This document shows, piece after piece, positions 44,906 through 55,850 of a DNA stretch of 64,000 bases. The notes below the pieces were generated by a model. It was not told where the DNA came from and did not search any database. It saw nothing but the letters and a program-made list of their open reading frames with translations. The stretch spans positions 16,244,001 through 16,308,000 of the forward strand of contig JBHGNT010000002.1 in NCBI GenBank assembly GCA_043228905.1. Reading direction: 5' to 3'. This stretch comes from Azolla caroliniana. Taxonomy: Eukaryota; Polypodiophyta. Within the stretch, counting starts at the first letter, position 1. Each line of letters opens with the position of its first letter. Position numbers and translations under genes: made by a program.

Positions 44906-45697
44906 TCACCTCGATCCCAAGAAAATATGAAGGTCCCCCAGGTCCTTCATCTCAAATGCGTCTGACAGCTGGGACTTTACTCGGCCGATTTCATTGAGTC
45001 CGGGTCCGGTGATGACTAAATCATCAACATAAAGTAGGATGTAAACCGGACCGTCTAGACCTTGCCGGATGAACAATGACGAGTCGGATTTAGAGGTCAC
45101 AAACCCTATCTTACGCAATTGGTGCGTGATCTTCGCATTCCAAGCTTGGGGGGCTTGCTTCAGACCGTAAAGCGACTTCTTGAGTCGGCACACCGCCAAC
45201 TTGTTCATCTCCGACTGAAAATCGGGAGGTTGGACCATATAGACCCGTTCTTCAAGGTCACCTTGAAGAAACACATTCTTCACGTCCATCTGGTGAAGAT
45301 ACCACCCCCTTGCCGCAACAATTGCCAGTACCACACGAACCGTCGTCATCTTTGCTACCGGGGCAAAGGTCTCATCGTAATCGATTCCTTGGGTCTGTGC
45401 GTATCCCTTCGTCACTAACCGGGCCTTGTACTGGTTAACTGAACCGTCGACATTGTACTTTACCTTGTACACCCATTTGCAACCGATCGGTTTGCAGTGT
45501 CGGGGAGGGTCAACGAGGTTCCATGTGTCGTTGGCATCCAGTGCCTGCATTTCTTCCTCCATAGCGGCACACCAATTTGCGTCCTTTGCCGCTTTTGCGT
45601 AGCTCTTCGGCTCACGCACTTGCACCACCTTAGTCATGAACGCATAATGATGCGCCATGTACTCATTGTACCTGTACCGCTTAACAGGGTTCTTCAT
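44906..45697 (-). pseudogene. Copia-B reverse transcriptase (264-codon open segment)
   Basis: MKNPVKRYRYNEYMAHHYAF, WCAAMEEEMQALDANDTWNL, GCKWVYKVKYNVDGSVNQYK, LHQMDVKNVFLQGDLEERVY, LKKSLYGLKQAPQAWNAKI and the catalytic YILLYVDDLVITG. The open part is intact through YVDD; a frameshift after HIFLGS separates the rest. Expected role: cDNA synthesis in the particle. Confidence 0.9.
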
Positions 45698-46940
45698 GCG
45701 GGAAGATAGGCATAACTTAGTATTACCCGGTTTGGGGCCCTTCTTGGCCAGGTCGGATTTCGTTCCCGAAGATCCGCCTTCAACCTTTCCTTAGTCGGAT
45801 TCGCTCCGATCCGACTCAACGTTGCCGGTTTCGTATTCTGGCATCTTCCTCTTCCCCTTTTCCTTGCGCATGAACCGTCTCCTCGGTTCCTTGTACGGGG
45901 GGAACACGGCAGAGTCTCCACTACTCACCGGTTCATCTTCCGATTGGTCTATCTGACCCAGTCGCTCATTTGGCCCGCTCAACCGAAACGATTCCGGACT
46001 CACATCTAGAGTCTCGAACCCTTCGTCTTCTAACTGGACCGGTTTAGGCTCACTAGCCTCATCCTTCGGTATCGGGTCGAGGTCGGAAGTTGGAGTTGGT
46101 AAGGCATACCATGATGCCGTCTCATCAAACTCAACATCATGGCTAACTCAGACTTGCTTCATCCGGGGGTTATAACACTTATACCCCTTTGGCTCATGCG
46201 AGTAACCGACCAGGATGCATTTCTCCGACTTTGCATCCAACTTCCTTCGCTTCTCATCCGACATATGCACATATGCAATGCTACTGAATAACCGAAGGTG
46301 TTTCAAATTCGGCTTGCACCCGAAATACAGCTCGCAGACACCTTGTCACCGATCCGGTTTTGGATATAGATGGCTGTCCGGACCGCCTCAGCCTAGTAGA
46401 ATTTGGGCATGCTGTTCTCCTCCTGCATCGCCCTTGCCGTGTTGATAATCGACCGGTTCTTCCTCTTGGCCACAATGTTTTGCTCTGGGGTCTATCTACA
46501 GCTGAACTCTCTCCGAATTCTTTTTTGCTATAGATAACTATTGAATTGGCCGGAAAAGTATTCTTTTCTGCCATCCGACCGCAGGCACTTGATCTTCCTC
46601 TTTGTTTCCCGTTCAACCAGGCTTTGTAGGTTCTGGAAACACTTGAAGACTTCACTCTTTCGCTCAATGAGGTAGATCCATGTGTGCTGGCTGTAGTCGT
46701 CAATGAAGGAGACGAAGTATTGACTCCCGCTAAGACTAACGTTCTATGCCGGTCCCCATACATCCGAATGAATAAGGTCGAGCTTGTTACGGCTACGGTT
46801 TCCTTCGGTGGGGAATGGAAGCCGGTGGTGCTTCCCAAGTTGGCAGGCTTCACAAATTTGAACCTTCCGGCCACTGAACTTCGGCAAACCGAAAACAACT
46901 TGTCCATTGCAGGTCTTGAAGCCTCCGGTAATTGACGTGG
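45698..46940 (-). pseudogene. Copia-B integrase and connector, frameshifted
   Basis: Fragments: CEACQLGKHHRLPFPTEGN and LDLIHSDVWGPA (46744-46870), then IKCLRSDGRKEYFSGQ, with stops and frame changes, then FGSIAYAHMSDEKRRK-type connector sequence near 46220-46300. The first catalytic Asp (HSDVWGP) is intact; GGKEYF has become GRKEYF. Confidence 0.75.
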
Positions 46941-46954
46941 CCGATCCACTTGTG

Positions 46955-47416
46955 TTAGAGATCAATATCCGATTCAATCTTCTGTCCTTTGGTGAACAAA
47001 GTGGTGCTGACGTCATTGGTGTTGAGGATGAACATCCTCCCATCTCTGCGCCCTTGCGCAATAACCTGGCCCTCTTCCTCGATGAAGCACCCAAGGTGCG
47101 TAAACCGCACCTGCATCCCCTGGTCAACGATCTGACCGACTGACACCAGGTTATTCGTGATAGTCGGAACGTGTAATACGTTCATAAGCTTCCCCCTCTG
47201 TCCAACATTGCTCAAAGGGACTTCTCCGACATGCACGATTGGGTGAGGAGTGTCCTCTCCGGTTTCGATGACTCCCGGTTGTTCCGGTTTCTCCAAGAAA
47301 GAGAACCACTCTTTATGGCTCGTCATGTGATATGACGCACCGGAATCAACATACCACACTTCCTCTGATTTGGAAGTGGTCTTCTTCATCGAGTTAGCTT
47401 CGTGTTTCATCACCAA
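46955..47416 (-). pseudogene. Copia-B protease and GAG-pre-integrase
   Basis: EEVWYVDSGASYHMTSHKEWF-type site: VDSGASYHMTS is intact. Then NVLHVPTITNNLVSVGQIVD, GRMFILNTNDVSTTLF and, after a stop, HKWIGHVNYRRLQDL. Confidence 0.85.
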
Positions 47417-47559
47417 GGCTGGCCCTTTACCAACTTTTCTGGTTTTTGGATCCTCCCGATCCTTCTGTGTAGTGCGAGTATTGTCGGTTCTCTTTTCCGG
47501 CCTTGCCGGATCCGGATCTGTCCGAATCAGTGCGCTTCTTCAAGCATTCACTTTCTCTC

Positions 47560-48332
47560 TAGCCCTTTTTACCACAATACTAGCATTCTGTGTCGGCCTT
47601 TGCTTGCCGGCCTCCGGCACCTCCTTGACTCCCCATGCTTGTGGAGGGTTCGGAACTGTTGTCGGCTCGTTCTCTATGCCTTCGGTCCTGCTCTTGCCGG
47701 CCACTACCATTGCGAGCCGACCCGCCTCGTCCACCCCACCCACGGGGCTGATCCGCTTCCGTATACATCATCCGGCTGTCGGTGGGTGCACTTGTTGATG
47801 CACTGGCGTGGTTCTCCTCTACAAGGAGCATTGACTGTAAGTCGAAAAATGACGACGTATGCTCCCTTATACATACCGCCATTTGGAACGCTCTGAACTT
47901 AGACGCTAGGCCCCCAAGATAGATCTGCACCATCTCATCTTCCTCTACAGTGACGTTGATAGAGGCAAGTGAGTCACAGATCTCTTTGATTTGGGCCGTG
48001 TAATCGGCTACCGACATGTCCTTCTGTCGGACATTGCTCAACTCCTATCGAAGTTGCAACTTCCGGGTCGTGAAAACCTTTTTTCAGGTTTCCCCAAGCT
48101 TCTTTTGGTGTCTTGCCATCTCGGACATGGCTTAGCAACTGGTCTCCGACACTTGTTCCCACACTGGGAAGTCCTTGTGTGTCGCATCAGGTGCTGTGTC
48201 GTTAGCTCTATCGACATAGCTCCAGTAACCATGCCCAAGCAGGTACTGGTGCATCTTGTATGACCAAGATGCGTAGTTGGATCTGTCGAGCTTCTCCACC
48301 GGGAGCGATCTAGCCATTCCTCTGTCCATCAC
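47560..48332 (-). pseudogene. Copia-B gag
   Basis: MARSLPVEKLDRSNYASWSY is the usual Copia Gag start, then MHQYLLGHGYWSYVD, a break, DMSVADYTAQIKEICDSLAS, EMVQIYLGGLASKFRAF, SSFFDLQSMLLVEENHAS and a Gly/Arg-rich linker. The zinc knuckle just after 47580 has stops at the Tyr and His positions (EC*YCGKKG*RESEC). Confidence 0.85.
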
Positions 48333-48421
48333 TTCTCTTTATGTTCTTACCGGGTCTTAGGGTTTGTCTTCAGATGTTGATGTCGGCTGCAGAGGTTCTC
48401 AACCTTCGCGCTTTGATACAA

Positions 48422-48882
48422 TGTAAAAACGAAGGTGTGGAAGCGTTAGACAACCGGCTTAGCCGGATAGCATTAGAGAGAGAGGGGGGGAGATTAACAC
48501 ACAGAAGGTACGCAAGAGAGATAGAGAAAGAGCAGAACAACCTAAATCTATTATCAACAACTCTGTAAAATTCTCTATACATACAACGTGCTCAACAACA
48601 CTATTTATACAAGTCCTAAGAGGACTGGCAGAAGTACCGTGTATTTCAATGCTCACATGAGCGTCTGACACTAACTACGAGACATTACCTACCTAGTAGT
48701 CTAGGCTGCTACTAGGCTTTTGGTTACTGCTTGATCCGGCTAACCAGCTCCCCAGCTCACTGGCTCCCCAACTCACCGGCTCGCTTGCTCACCGACTCCT
48801 CGATCCGACTCATCCTTCCGAATGCCAATCTGGCTTAGGCTTATTCAGCCGATCCGGATCCTGTTGAGCTTGCCGCTCAACA
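48422..48882 (-). repeat. Copia-B 5' LTR
   Basis: TGTAAAAACGAAGG…CTTGCCGCTCAACA, 461 bp, followed on the right by CTAAT (TSD). Confidence 0.93.
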
Positions 48883-49243
48883 CTAATAAAACGTGAGCCA
48901 CCTCCCTGAACAAGGGATTCTCGCCGTCTTGTGTTCGGTATGCTTTGCTGGCGATGGAGTACTCCCCCAAGTATTCAATCAGGATTTCTATGGAGGGGTT
49001 CTTGATGGAATACAGTCCCCCAGCAGGTAACCCAATGAGGGCTTGGATGGTGCCTTTGGAGATCTCATCGAGGTCAATCTTTTCTGCGATCTTCTCCGGT
49101 TCTTCGTGTGGTGGCATATCCGCTCCCAGGAGAAATCCTTCCAACCCATATTTGCTGAACCAATCGCTGGTGTGGTCAAGAGTGCCATCGGAAGCCTGTG
49201 CGCTTCGTTGTGCTCTCAAAAGCCTTCTCTCATGAAATGACAA
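48883..49243 (-). pseudogene. Gag-like protein of unknown family, N-terminal part
   Basis: MSFHERRLLRAQRSAQASDG, LDHTSDWFSKYGLEGFLLGA, PEKIAEKIDLDEISKGTIQA, LIGLPAGGLYSIKNPSIEIL and GENPLFREVAHVLL. It ends at the Copia-B insertion and resumes at 43686 as LEYEFGHSRP. Not a family I can name. It lies downstream of Gypsy-E pol on the same strand and could be an extra ORF of that element or of a separate one. Confidence 0.6.
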
Positions 49244-49532
49244 TCCTTCGTTTTTTCAAAAGTTTTGTATCCCCATTTCTGTTAGCTGCCACTTCTTGAA
49301 TCTTGCGTATGCATGTCGTGTACCATAATAGTATGATTGTGCCGCGTGGTGCACTTTAAATAGCTGTCATCACGTCTTTTCATGGTGGTCGTTCATAATA
49401 TCTTATAGTATCTTTTTTTTTCCCCCTCTCTCATACGGCCTGAAATACCGAGCTGTACTAGGTGCCGTTAAGTTAGTCTTTAGCGCTCGACTACACTGGC
49501 TCCGTTATGGCCGGAAGTTCATCGGTTTCCCC

Positions 49533-50122
49533 TTATGTTTCCGGAACCTGTTGTTCCTCCGGTTGTTTGAATGGGTTCTCCGGCATCGGGCCTTTGTATG
49601 GTTTTAGCTGGAAACCATTTATCCATTTGTCCCACACCTCGCCTGCTAGCGTGCCCAGTTGGTAAGATCCCTTGAATTCTCTTGTAATCCAGAACGGTCC
49701 GGTCCACTTAAACCGCAACTTTCTCGGCATGCTGCCCATCTGGGTCTGGAACACTAACACCGACTTGCCAATGTCAAAGTCCTTCTCGTTGTCGCGCCTA
49801 TGTCGGTCCACAAAAGCTTTTCATCTGCATTGTTCGAGCTCTAGCTGCAACACACTAGCTATCCAGTGTTCCTCTCGTTCACACGAAGTTGCCAACCGGA
49901 ATTTTTCGGATGCCTTCTCACTTAACCGCTCTCGGACCTGTATCCGTAAACAAGGAATTTGGAACTCCATAGGCTTGACCACTTCCAATCCGAATGCCAA
50001 TCGGAACGGTGTTGTCTGGATACTCATTTTATACGCCGTCTGATAAGTCCATAATGCGCTGTGTAATTTGGTGTCCCAGTCCGTCCAGTTTTCATTTACG
50101 ATTTTCCGGAGAATGTTATGGA
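49533..50122 (-). pseudogene. Gypsy-E integrase, C-terminal half
   Basis: LHNILRKIVNENWTDWDTKL, HSALWTYQTAYKMSIQTTPF, RLAFGLEVVKPMEFQIP, VRERLSEKASEKFRLATSCE, DRHRRDNEKDFDIGKSVLVF, KLRFKWTGPFWITREFKGSY and NGFQLKPYKGPMPENPF, with a frameshift near 49815. No chromodomain follows. Confidence 0.85.
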
Positions 50123-50126
50123 GCGT

Positions 50127-50559
50127 TGTCGCGAATTTTGGCATGGATGTGTAGAAATAGGACAGGACCACCGGGGTCTCGAACCAAGGAGTTGGAATAG
50201 GTGGGAAGGGAGGACCGTGTCACTGTCCGGATAGCTATGCCGGTTCAGTCCCCGATCGCGTATCGGATACGGAACGGTACCCAGATCAATACGGAGCAAC
50301 TCACCGGCCTGAGGGAGTGTATCTCCCCAGTCAGGATGTCGGGGAGTAGCGGAAAGTGCACAAGCTCGCGGACTCGTACGTGCACGCAACAGATTCAAGA
50401 TGGGAATAAGACACAAGCTTAGAGCATGGCAACCACACGTCAAGTAGGAGCCATGTAGAAACCCCAACAAAGGGTACTTAACAAACTAATGATTAATAGA
50501 GAATCCAAAGAGTACAACCGGGCGCGGCCGGGCAACAACGTTTAGTGCTCTCAAGAGAG

Positions 50560-50619
<60 letters not shown>

Positions 50620-51087
50620 AGGGAGACAGGACAAACAATCTCTAGTCGGGAGCACAAGGGTTGCCAACGCGAACAAAGACTTCCTCTCCTTGTTCGAAAC
50701 GGTGCAAAGCACAAGACCGGAAGAGAGAGAGAGGTAGAGAACTCGGTGCTCAATCCGACAACACTTCATCCTCCTTATTCCTGCCTTCCTTTTCTCGGTC
50801 TCTCTCCCTCATTTAATAGCTCAAGGAGAGCAAGAGTTGTTACATCAGGTAGTTAACTCAGTCACTTCTGACAGAGATTTTCCTCAATTCCCTCACGTCA
50901 AACTCCCCCCATTCCTCTCTATCCGTGCGGATCTTTAAAGTGCCCATTAAACCCTACTACCTAGTAATTACCAGTCCTATGTTATTACATGTTTCACACA
51001 TAAAGGCTAAACTCTGTACATCTGTGTAGGCACCCATTCCCGCGCATCTCACTCCATTTCCATCTGTGGCCGGAATCCTTCACGACA
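50127..51087 (-). mobile_element. Family-T solo LTR in Gypsy-E integrase
   Basis: TGTCGCGAATTTTGG…TCCTTCACGACA, 961 bp. The left part (TGTGTAGAAATAGGACAGGA, GGTCTCGAACCAAGG) is the reverse complement of the U5 end at 29811-29870, so this copy is reversed. Flanks are GCGT (50123-50126) and ACGT (51088-51091), a 4-bp duplication with one change. Host frame: ESTNKT to the right joins LHNILRKIV to the left. Confidence 0.85.
50560..50612. repeat. AC/GT microsatellite in solo LTR
   Basis: About 26 CA dinucleotides after GAGACG. The GT-frame ORFs on both strands here are artefacts of the repeat. Confidence 0.95.
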
Positions 51088-51800
51088 ACGTCTTGTTCGT
51101 GGATTCCGTCAATCCGTTCACCTACGGGTAGTATGGCGTATTGTGTTTATGAACTACTGCATAGAATGTTGTTAGGATTTCCACCACGTGACCAAGAAAG
51201 TGTCCTCCCTGGTCACTGATCAGCTCGATCGGACATCCGTACCGACACCATATATATTCATAAAGGAATTTTGATGTTGATGTCGTGGTGTTGTCTTGGA
51301 GTGCTTTTGCTTCCACCCATTTCATACAATAGTCGGTGGCTACAATAATGTGATGGTTCCTTGTGCGCATTGCTAGTGGCTTAAATGGTCTCACAAAATC
51401 TAATCCCCATTTTTGAAACGGTTCGAGTGGCAATGCGGGTTGATGGGGGCATTCGACCTGCTCTATGGGTTGGCCCAACCGCTAGCAGAGATCACATTCT
51501 TTGCAAAATCAGATAGTGTCTTTGAGAGTTGTCGGCCACCATAACCCACTTCTCCAAATCTTCCACCGGATAGCGTCTCTGGCATAGTGGCCACCGGCAA
51601 CTCTACAATGAGCGTCTTGTAGAATTGCTTCCTTTTCGTCGCTCCTTACCGCACGCCGCCAGATCCCGTCAGCTCCTTTGTGGTACAATGTGTCCTATAT
51701 CAAACAAAAATGGCGACCTTGGACTGCCAATCGTTTCCGTTCGTCCCGACTTAGCTCTTCCGAAGGCACTCCGGTACTTAGGAATTGATGTATGTTGGTG
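51088..51800 (-). pseudogene. Gypsy-E integrase, zinc domain and core
   Basis: Minus strand: HYARDAIRWKIWRSGLWWPT, CKECDLC (with stop), ALPLEPFQKWGLDFVRPFKP (first D), IIVATDYCMKWVEAKAL, LISDQGGHFLGHVVEILTTF (second D), TPYYP then TAG, VNGLTESTNKT (E). Related to plant Athila/Tat-like integrases by the DFVRPFKP and YCMKWVEA motifs. Confidence 0.82.
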
Positions 51801-51980
51801 AGCCATTTTTCCTCCCCGACCATTGTCTCATCTACCGTCGTTGCTGAGGTAAACTTGAATAACTCGGCATCCGGGAACTCATCTCGAACTCCATCCCCCT
51901 TCTCGAGATTTCAGCCGACTCAAATAATCTGCCATTGCGTGCTGTACTCCCGGTCGGTGGTATATTTTGAACTCGAACTC

Positions 51981-52515
51981 CTACAATAATAGTTTCCATC
52001 TTGCTAATTTTCCGGTTAATGACACCTTGGACACCAAATAAATTAGTGCGGAGTGGTCAACATGGAACGAAAATTTGCGTCCTAGTAAATAGTGGCGGTA
52101 CTTGGTGACGTTGTAGACCATTCCTAGTGCTTCTCTTTCTGTTGTTGAGTAATTTCGTTCGGTTTTGGAGAGTTTCAAAGTAGACTAGATGGTACCACTT
52201 AGGTTCGATAAGCTGCATTAGAACACTCTTGATTGCTATATCTGACGTGTCCATGAACACATGAAAATCCTTTGTCCAATCCGAAGGTTGCACCATGAGG
52301 GCTTGCGACAACATCACTTGTAATGCTTTGTACGCCGTTTCCTCTTGCTCCATCCATTGAAAAGGTATGCGGTGCACGACTCCATGTAATGGAGTATCCG
52401 GTTGTGCCACCGGATACAACCCAAGAACCGACTCAATGCCTTAGCGTTTGTCAGTGTCGGTGCTTTTAAGATGGCGGTAACCTTGTTTGGATGCACAACG
52501 ATTCCTTCTTTACTA
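51981..52515 (-). pseudogene. Gypsy-E RT C-terminus and RNase H
   Basis: SKEGIVVHPNKVTAILKAP, NAKALSRFLGCIRWHNRILH, then RNase H HVFMDTSDIAIKSVLMQ with catalytic D, and after a frameshift KLSKTERNYSTTEREALGMV, KYRHYLLGRKFSFHVDHSAL and GKLARWKLLL. Cut at its N-terminal side by the solo LTR at 52520. Confidence 0.85.
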
Positions 52516-52519
52516 ACGA

Positions 52520-53749
52520 TGTCGTGTGGTTTTTCACACACGATATGAAAACTATGTAGAAAAATAATGAAATAATTATTTTAGATTAGATTAGTAGCTT
52601 GTTATAGAAAGATAGATGTACTCAAGAGCTTTAAAACGCATTTCACTACATACAAAATGGAAGTTATGAGAACATGGTGTTTGAGAAGATAGGGAAAATA
52701 GAACTATGATTTATCCCACATAGATAGGAAACTTAAAGCCCTAGCTATATAAGCACATTGAGATCCCTCATTTTTCATTTGTGCTAAGAGCACTTTGGCC
52801 ACTTTTTCTAAATGGATGAATGTGGCCAAGTTACAAAAAAAACCAAACTGGAACCAGTCGGGAAGCTAATTGGAACTGGCCGGAAAGCAAACTGGAACTG
52901 GTTGCTAAGCAAACTAGAACTGGCTGGAAAGCAAAAAGGAACCGGCCGAAAAGCAAACCAGAACCGTTCGGAAAGCAAAAAGGAACTGGCCGATAAGTAA
53001 ACTAGAACCAGTCGGTAAGCAATCCAGAACCGGTTGGTAAGCAAACTAGAACCGGCCGATAAGCAAATCAGAACCGGTGAAATCGGCAATCGGATGGTGT
53101 CGGAAACCGGGCGGATCCGACAACCGTCGACGATCGAGACAGACAGATGATAGGATCATGTGGCTAATTAAACTAAACTAAACTAAACTAAACTAAAGGT
53201 CATGTGGACGGTGGCATGCAACTAAAAGAAAAAGCCATTCAACTAAAAATGGATGCAACTAAAAGTGGACATGCAAAGTAACATTAAAGGCGATGATCAA
53301 CGGAGAACTCCATATAAATTCCATTTTTTTTACACATACTCTCGCTCCATATTTATTTTCTTTTCCTTCTTAGGATCCTTATCTCAAGAAGCCATATCTC
53401 TCATAAACCCTAATTTCCTTACGGAAGCCATAAACCCTAATTTTCCATACGGAAGCCATATCTCTCATAAACCCTAATTTCCTTACGGAAGCCAAAAACC
53501 CTAAATTTCCCTACAGAAGCCATATCTCTCAAACCCCTAATTTTTCTTTTCTATTAATCTCCATAAGCTAAAACTTTTGAATCCCAATCTTGGGACATAT
53601 TGTAATTTTTTTCCTTTGTTAATGAAAATTATTAAATTTCTTATTTTCGTTAATTGTTAAAAATATAAACGCACAAATGTGATGTCCTCTGGTCGGAGGC
53701 CCCGGGGTCCTGCCTCAAGTTCACGTGTCCTCGTCGTATTTTCTCGACA
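52520..53749 (+). mobile_element. Family-T solo LTR in Gypsy-E RT, TSD ACGA
   Basis: TGTCGTGTGG…TTTTCTCGACA, 1230 bp, with perfect ACGA at 52516-52519 and 53750-53753. TATATAAG at 52746 gives plus orientation. It contains ten copies of a 22-bp unit (52850-53069), an AAACT pentamer run (about 53168-53197) and AAACCCTAA-containing repeats (about 53380-53545). Without it the RT reads YLG-(H)IVSKEGI. Confidence 0.9.
52850..53075. repeat. Minisatellite, 22-bp unit, about ten copies
   Basis: Units of the form GGAACYGGYCGGAAAGCAAA plus two variable bases, tandem from 52850. Both strands are open because the unit lacks stops; the ORFs are not genes. Confidence 0.9.
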
Positions 53750-53772
53750 ACGATATGCCTAAGTAGTGTGCC

Positions 53773-54074
53773 TGTTACCCATAAGAATATACGGGGAGGC
53801 ATAAGGGTATGTGTAATGATGTGGTTGATGTGTATGTGTAAAGTAAATGAGTGTGTGAGGATGAGTATGTGTATGGACACATGCACAATTATGTGCATGT
53901 GTACAAGAATGTGTAACGGTCTTATTTATAACGGTCATGTAATCGTTACATTGGATGTATTATATAAACCCCCTATGGGGTATATAATGAGATATACAAT
54001 TTTCCCCCTCTCATTTTGTGTCATTTTGTATTTGTCTTTCTCTCTAGCTCTCTCTCTAACATAACTCCCCAACA
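53773..54074 (+). repeat. 5' LTR of an unidentified Gypsy-type element
   Basis: TGTTACCCATAAG…ACTCCCCAACA, 302 bp, starting exactly where the Gypsy-E RT frame breaks. TATATAAACC lies at about 53960. A primer-site-like TTTTGGCACGCCTGATGGG follows at 54079-54097, of the type seen in plant Tat/Ogre-like Gypsy elements. No 3' partner seen. Confidence 0.7.
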
Positions 54075-54097
54075 ACACTTTTGGCACGCCTGATGGG

Positions 54098-54382
54098 ACT
54101 ACCCTCCCGAGAGGAAGTCCCTCTCTATTCCTTTAGAAGAAGTCTCCCTCTCCCTCTCTATGTCTCTCTGTCCAAAAATCTTATGCGAGCTATGGCGGGA
54201 AAGCCACCTTCTGCAACATTAGCCATGGAGGCTTGAACACCCCAACCCCCCTTGGAGAGTTCAGAGAAGAACTCTCCGTCTCTCCCGTTTCTGTGTTTGC
54301 CTCTATTGATTACATAACAATTTATTTTCTTCCCGTTTCTGTGTTTCCCTCCTAAAACATAACCAAATAAGGAATAGGAATT
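54098..54382. other. Internal region of the LTR element, no gene recognised
   Basis: CT-rich, with a repeated CCCGTTTCTGTGTTT motif at about 54285 and 54334. No protein motif seen. Confidence 0.4.
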
Positions 54383-54729
54383 GCTGCCTTTGGAGATAGA
54401 GCGAAGCATTGGATAACACTCATGCTACAACTGTGGATGTATACAATAAAAAGTTTAGGGCTAAACAAGATGGCCGAATAGGAATTGCGGCGGACTCTGA
54501 ATTGGCGAAACCCTTAACAACATGAATTGAAGATGTGGAAGCTGCTCGAAGGAATCTAGAATTTCAGCTTGGCTGGTTCTTGGATCCTATTTATTTTGGT
54601 GATTACCCTAAGTCCATGCAAGATGCAATTGGTTCTCGTCTTCCTCTCTTTTCTCGGGAGGAAATTAAGATATTACAGGAGGGTTCCCTTGATTTTATTG
54701 GACTCAATCATTACATTACAAGATACATC
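54383..54729 (+). pseudogene. Beta-glucosidase (GH1) pseudogene fragment
   Basis: AAFGDRAKHWIT (54383-54416) is followed directly by HATTVDVYNKKFRAKQDG, IGIAADSELAKPL, a TGA at 54523-54525, IEDVEAARRNLEFQLGWFLD, PIYFGDYPKSMQDAIGSRLP and SLDFIGLNHYITRYI. These are conserved blocks of plant glycoside hydrolase family 1. The segment between KHWIT and HAT, which holds the acid/base glutamate (NEP) motif, is missing, and the nucleophile region is not reached. Blocks that plant GH1 genes usually encode on separate exons are continuous here, suggesting a spliced source. Confidence 0.85.
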
Positions 54730-54744
54730 ACTCTAGTAGTGACA

Positions 54745-55419
54745 TCATCTCAAAGCACTTCCCTTCATTTGAAGAAATGGCCGAACGGACAGACATGGCC
54801 AGCAGACAGAGAGCTGGGCAATCAGTGGGGACTGTCGCGCCACGTCGGCAGTTGGTGACGACGGCCAACCGACCAAACGGCACCGGCCGACGTCCGATAG
54901 AGTCGGCCGGAGAAACGACACGAAACAGCCAGATAGATAGATAGACAGTCGTCAAACGAAAATGAGTGGCTGGACAGGGACACGGCCACGGCCACGGCCA
55001 CGGACAGCCGATAGCGACGACCGGAGGACATAGACGGCCATGGATAGATGGCCAACAGGCAGACGGTTCGAACAAACACAGAGCCAGCCGACGAGACGGA
55101 GCCAGACAGATACAAAGACGGCCCCGGGACAGAGGTCCGACAGCCGACGACAGTCGAACAGACGCCGATGTCCGACAGAGTCGAACAGAAGGGGAGAGAG
55201 ATCGCACCCTCAACAGAAGGAAGAGGAGAGAGAAGTAGCAGCAAGAAGAAAGAAAGAAGCAGAAATAAAAAGAAGACAAACACAACATAGCTATGGCGAG
55301 GTGGACACATCACTATGGGAAGCAACTCCTCTTCTCACAGACAATATGGAAGCCAAGAGAGCCAAAGAGATGGCCGGGGACACGAGAGACTCGACCTAGC
55401 ACAAAGGCACGGAGATGGC
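54745..55419. other. GC-rich region without a gene
   Basis: Long open frames on both strands (for example 54728-55288 minus) have low-complexity Arg/Ser composition and no motif. GGCCAC hexamers repeat at 54982-55006. Confidence 0.5.
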
Positions 55420-55850
55420 TGATGCTGCTAGACACGCACGATTCAAGAGCATGGCAGAGACGCATGGCCGACATCACGACCAAGACACGTGGCCAAAATG
55501 TGCGGCCGAGACGTGCAGTCGAAGCGAAGCATTGTCGAGACGCATGGCCGAAACGCGCGGACCAGAATATGGCCGAGATGCATGGTCGAGAAGTACGACC
55601 AAGACGCGTGGCCAAGAGCACAACCGAGATGCGTGGCCGAGAGCACGACCGAGACGCGCGGCCGAGAATATGGCCGAGACGCGTGGTTGAGAGTACGACC
55701 AAGAAGTGCAGTCGAGATGCATGGTCGAGACTACGACCGAGACGCGTGATCGAAAAGACAGCTGAGACACGCGGCCAAGACGTGCAGTCGAGACTGCGGC
55801 CCAGATACGCGACCAAGAGTACGGCCGAGTGACAGCCGCGAAGATAGCCA
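55420..55850. repeat. GC-rich minisatellite (GAGACGCGTGGCCGAGA-type units)
   Basis: CGAGAYGCRTGGCCGAGA alternates with GTACGACCAAGA-like half-units, in multiples of about 12 bases. Because the unit is a multiple of three, several frames are open for more than 60 codons; these are not genes. Confidence 0.85.

Larger units (their letters stand above)
43687..48882 (-). mobile_element. Copia-B: complete reverse-strand Ty1/Copia element, TSD CTAAT
   Basis: LTRs at 43687-44138 (452 bp) and 48422-48882 (461 bp), with perfect CTAAT at 43682-43686 and 48883-48887. The polypurine tract complement CTCCCCCTCAAGC follows the 3' LTR. The primer-site complement GCTTTGATACA directly precedes 48422 and deviates from the usual CTCTGATACCA. 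Gag, protease, integrase, RT and RNase H are all recognisable but carry stops and frameshifts. Confidence 0.95.
49412..53772 (-). mobile_element. Gypsy-E: reverse-strand Ty3/Gypsy pol remnant with two family-T solo LTRs inside
   Basis: RT, RNase H and integrase are on the minus strand from 53772 down to about 49519. A purine-rich tract on the minus strand (complement of 49408-49433, TTTTTTTTCCCCCTCTCTC) may be its polypurine tract. Solo LTRs at 50127-51087 and 52520-53749 interrupt the integrase and RT; removing each with one TSD restores the protein. The left end of its RT is cut at 53773 by another LTR. Confidence 0.85.

Noticed and set aside
50551-50856. ORFs over the CA/GT repeat on both strands
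   Set aside because: Dinucleotide repeat with no stop codons in either frame; lies in a solo LTR.
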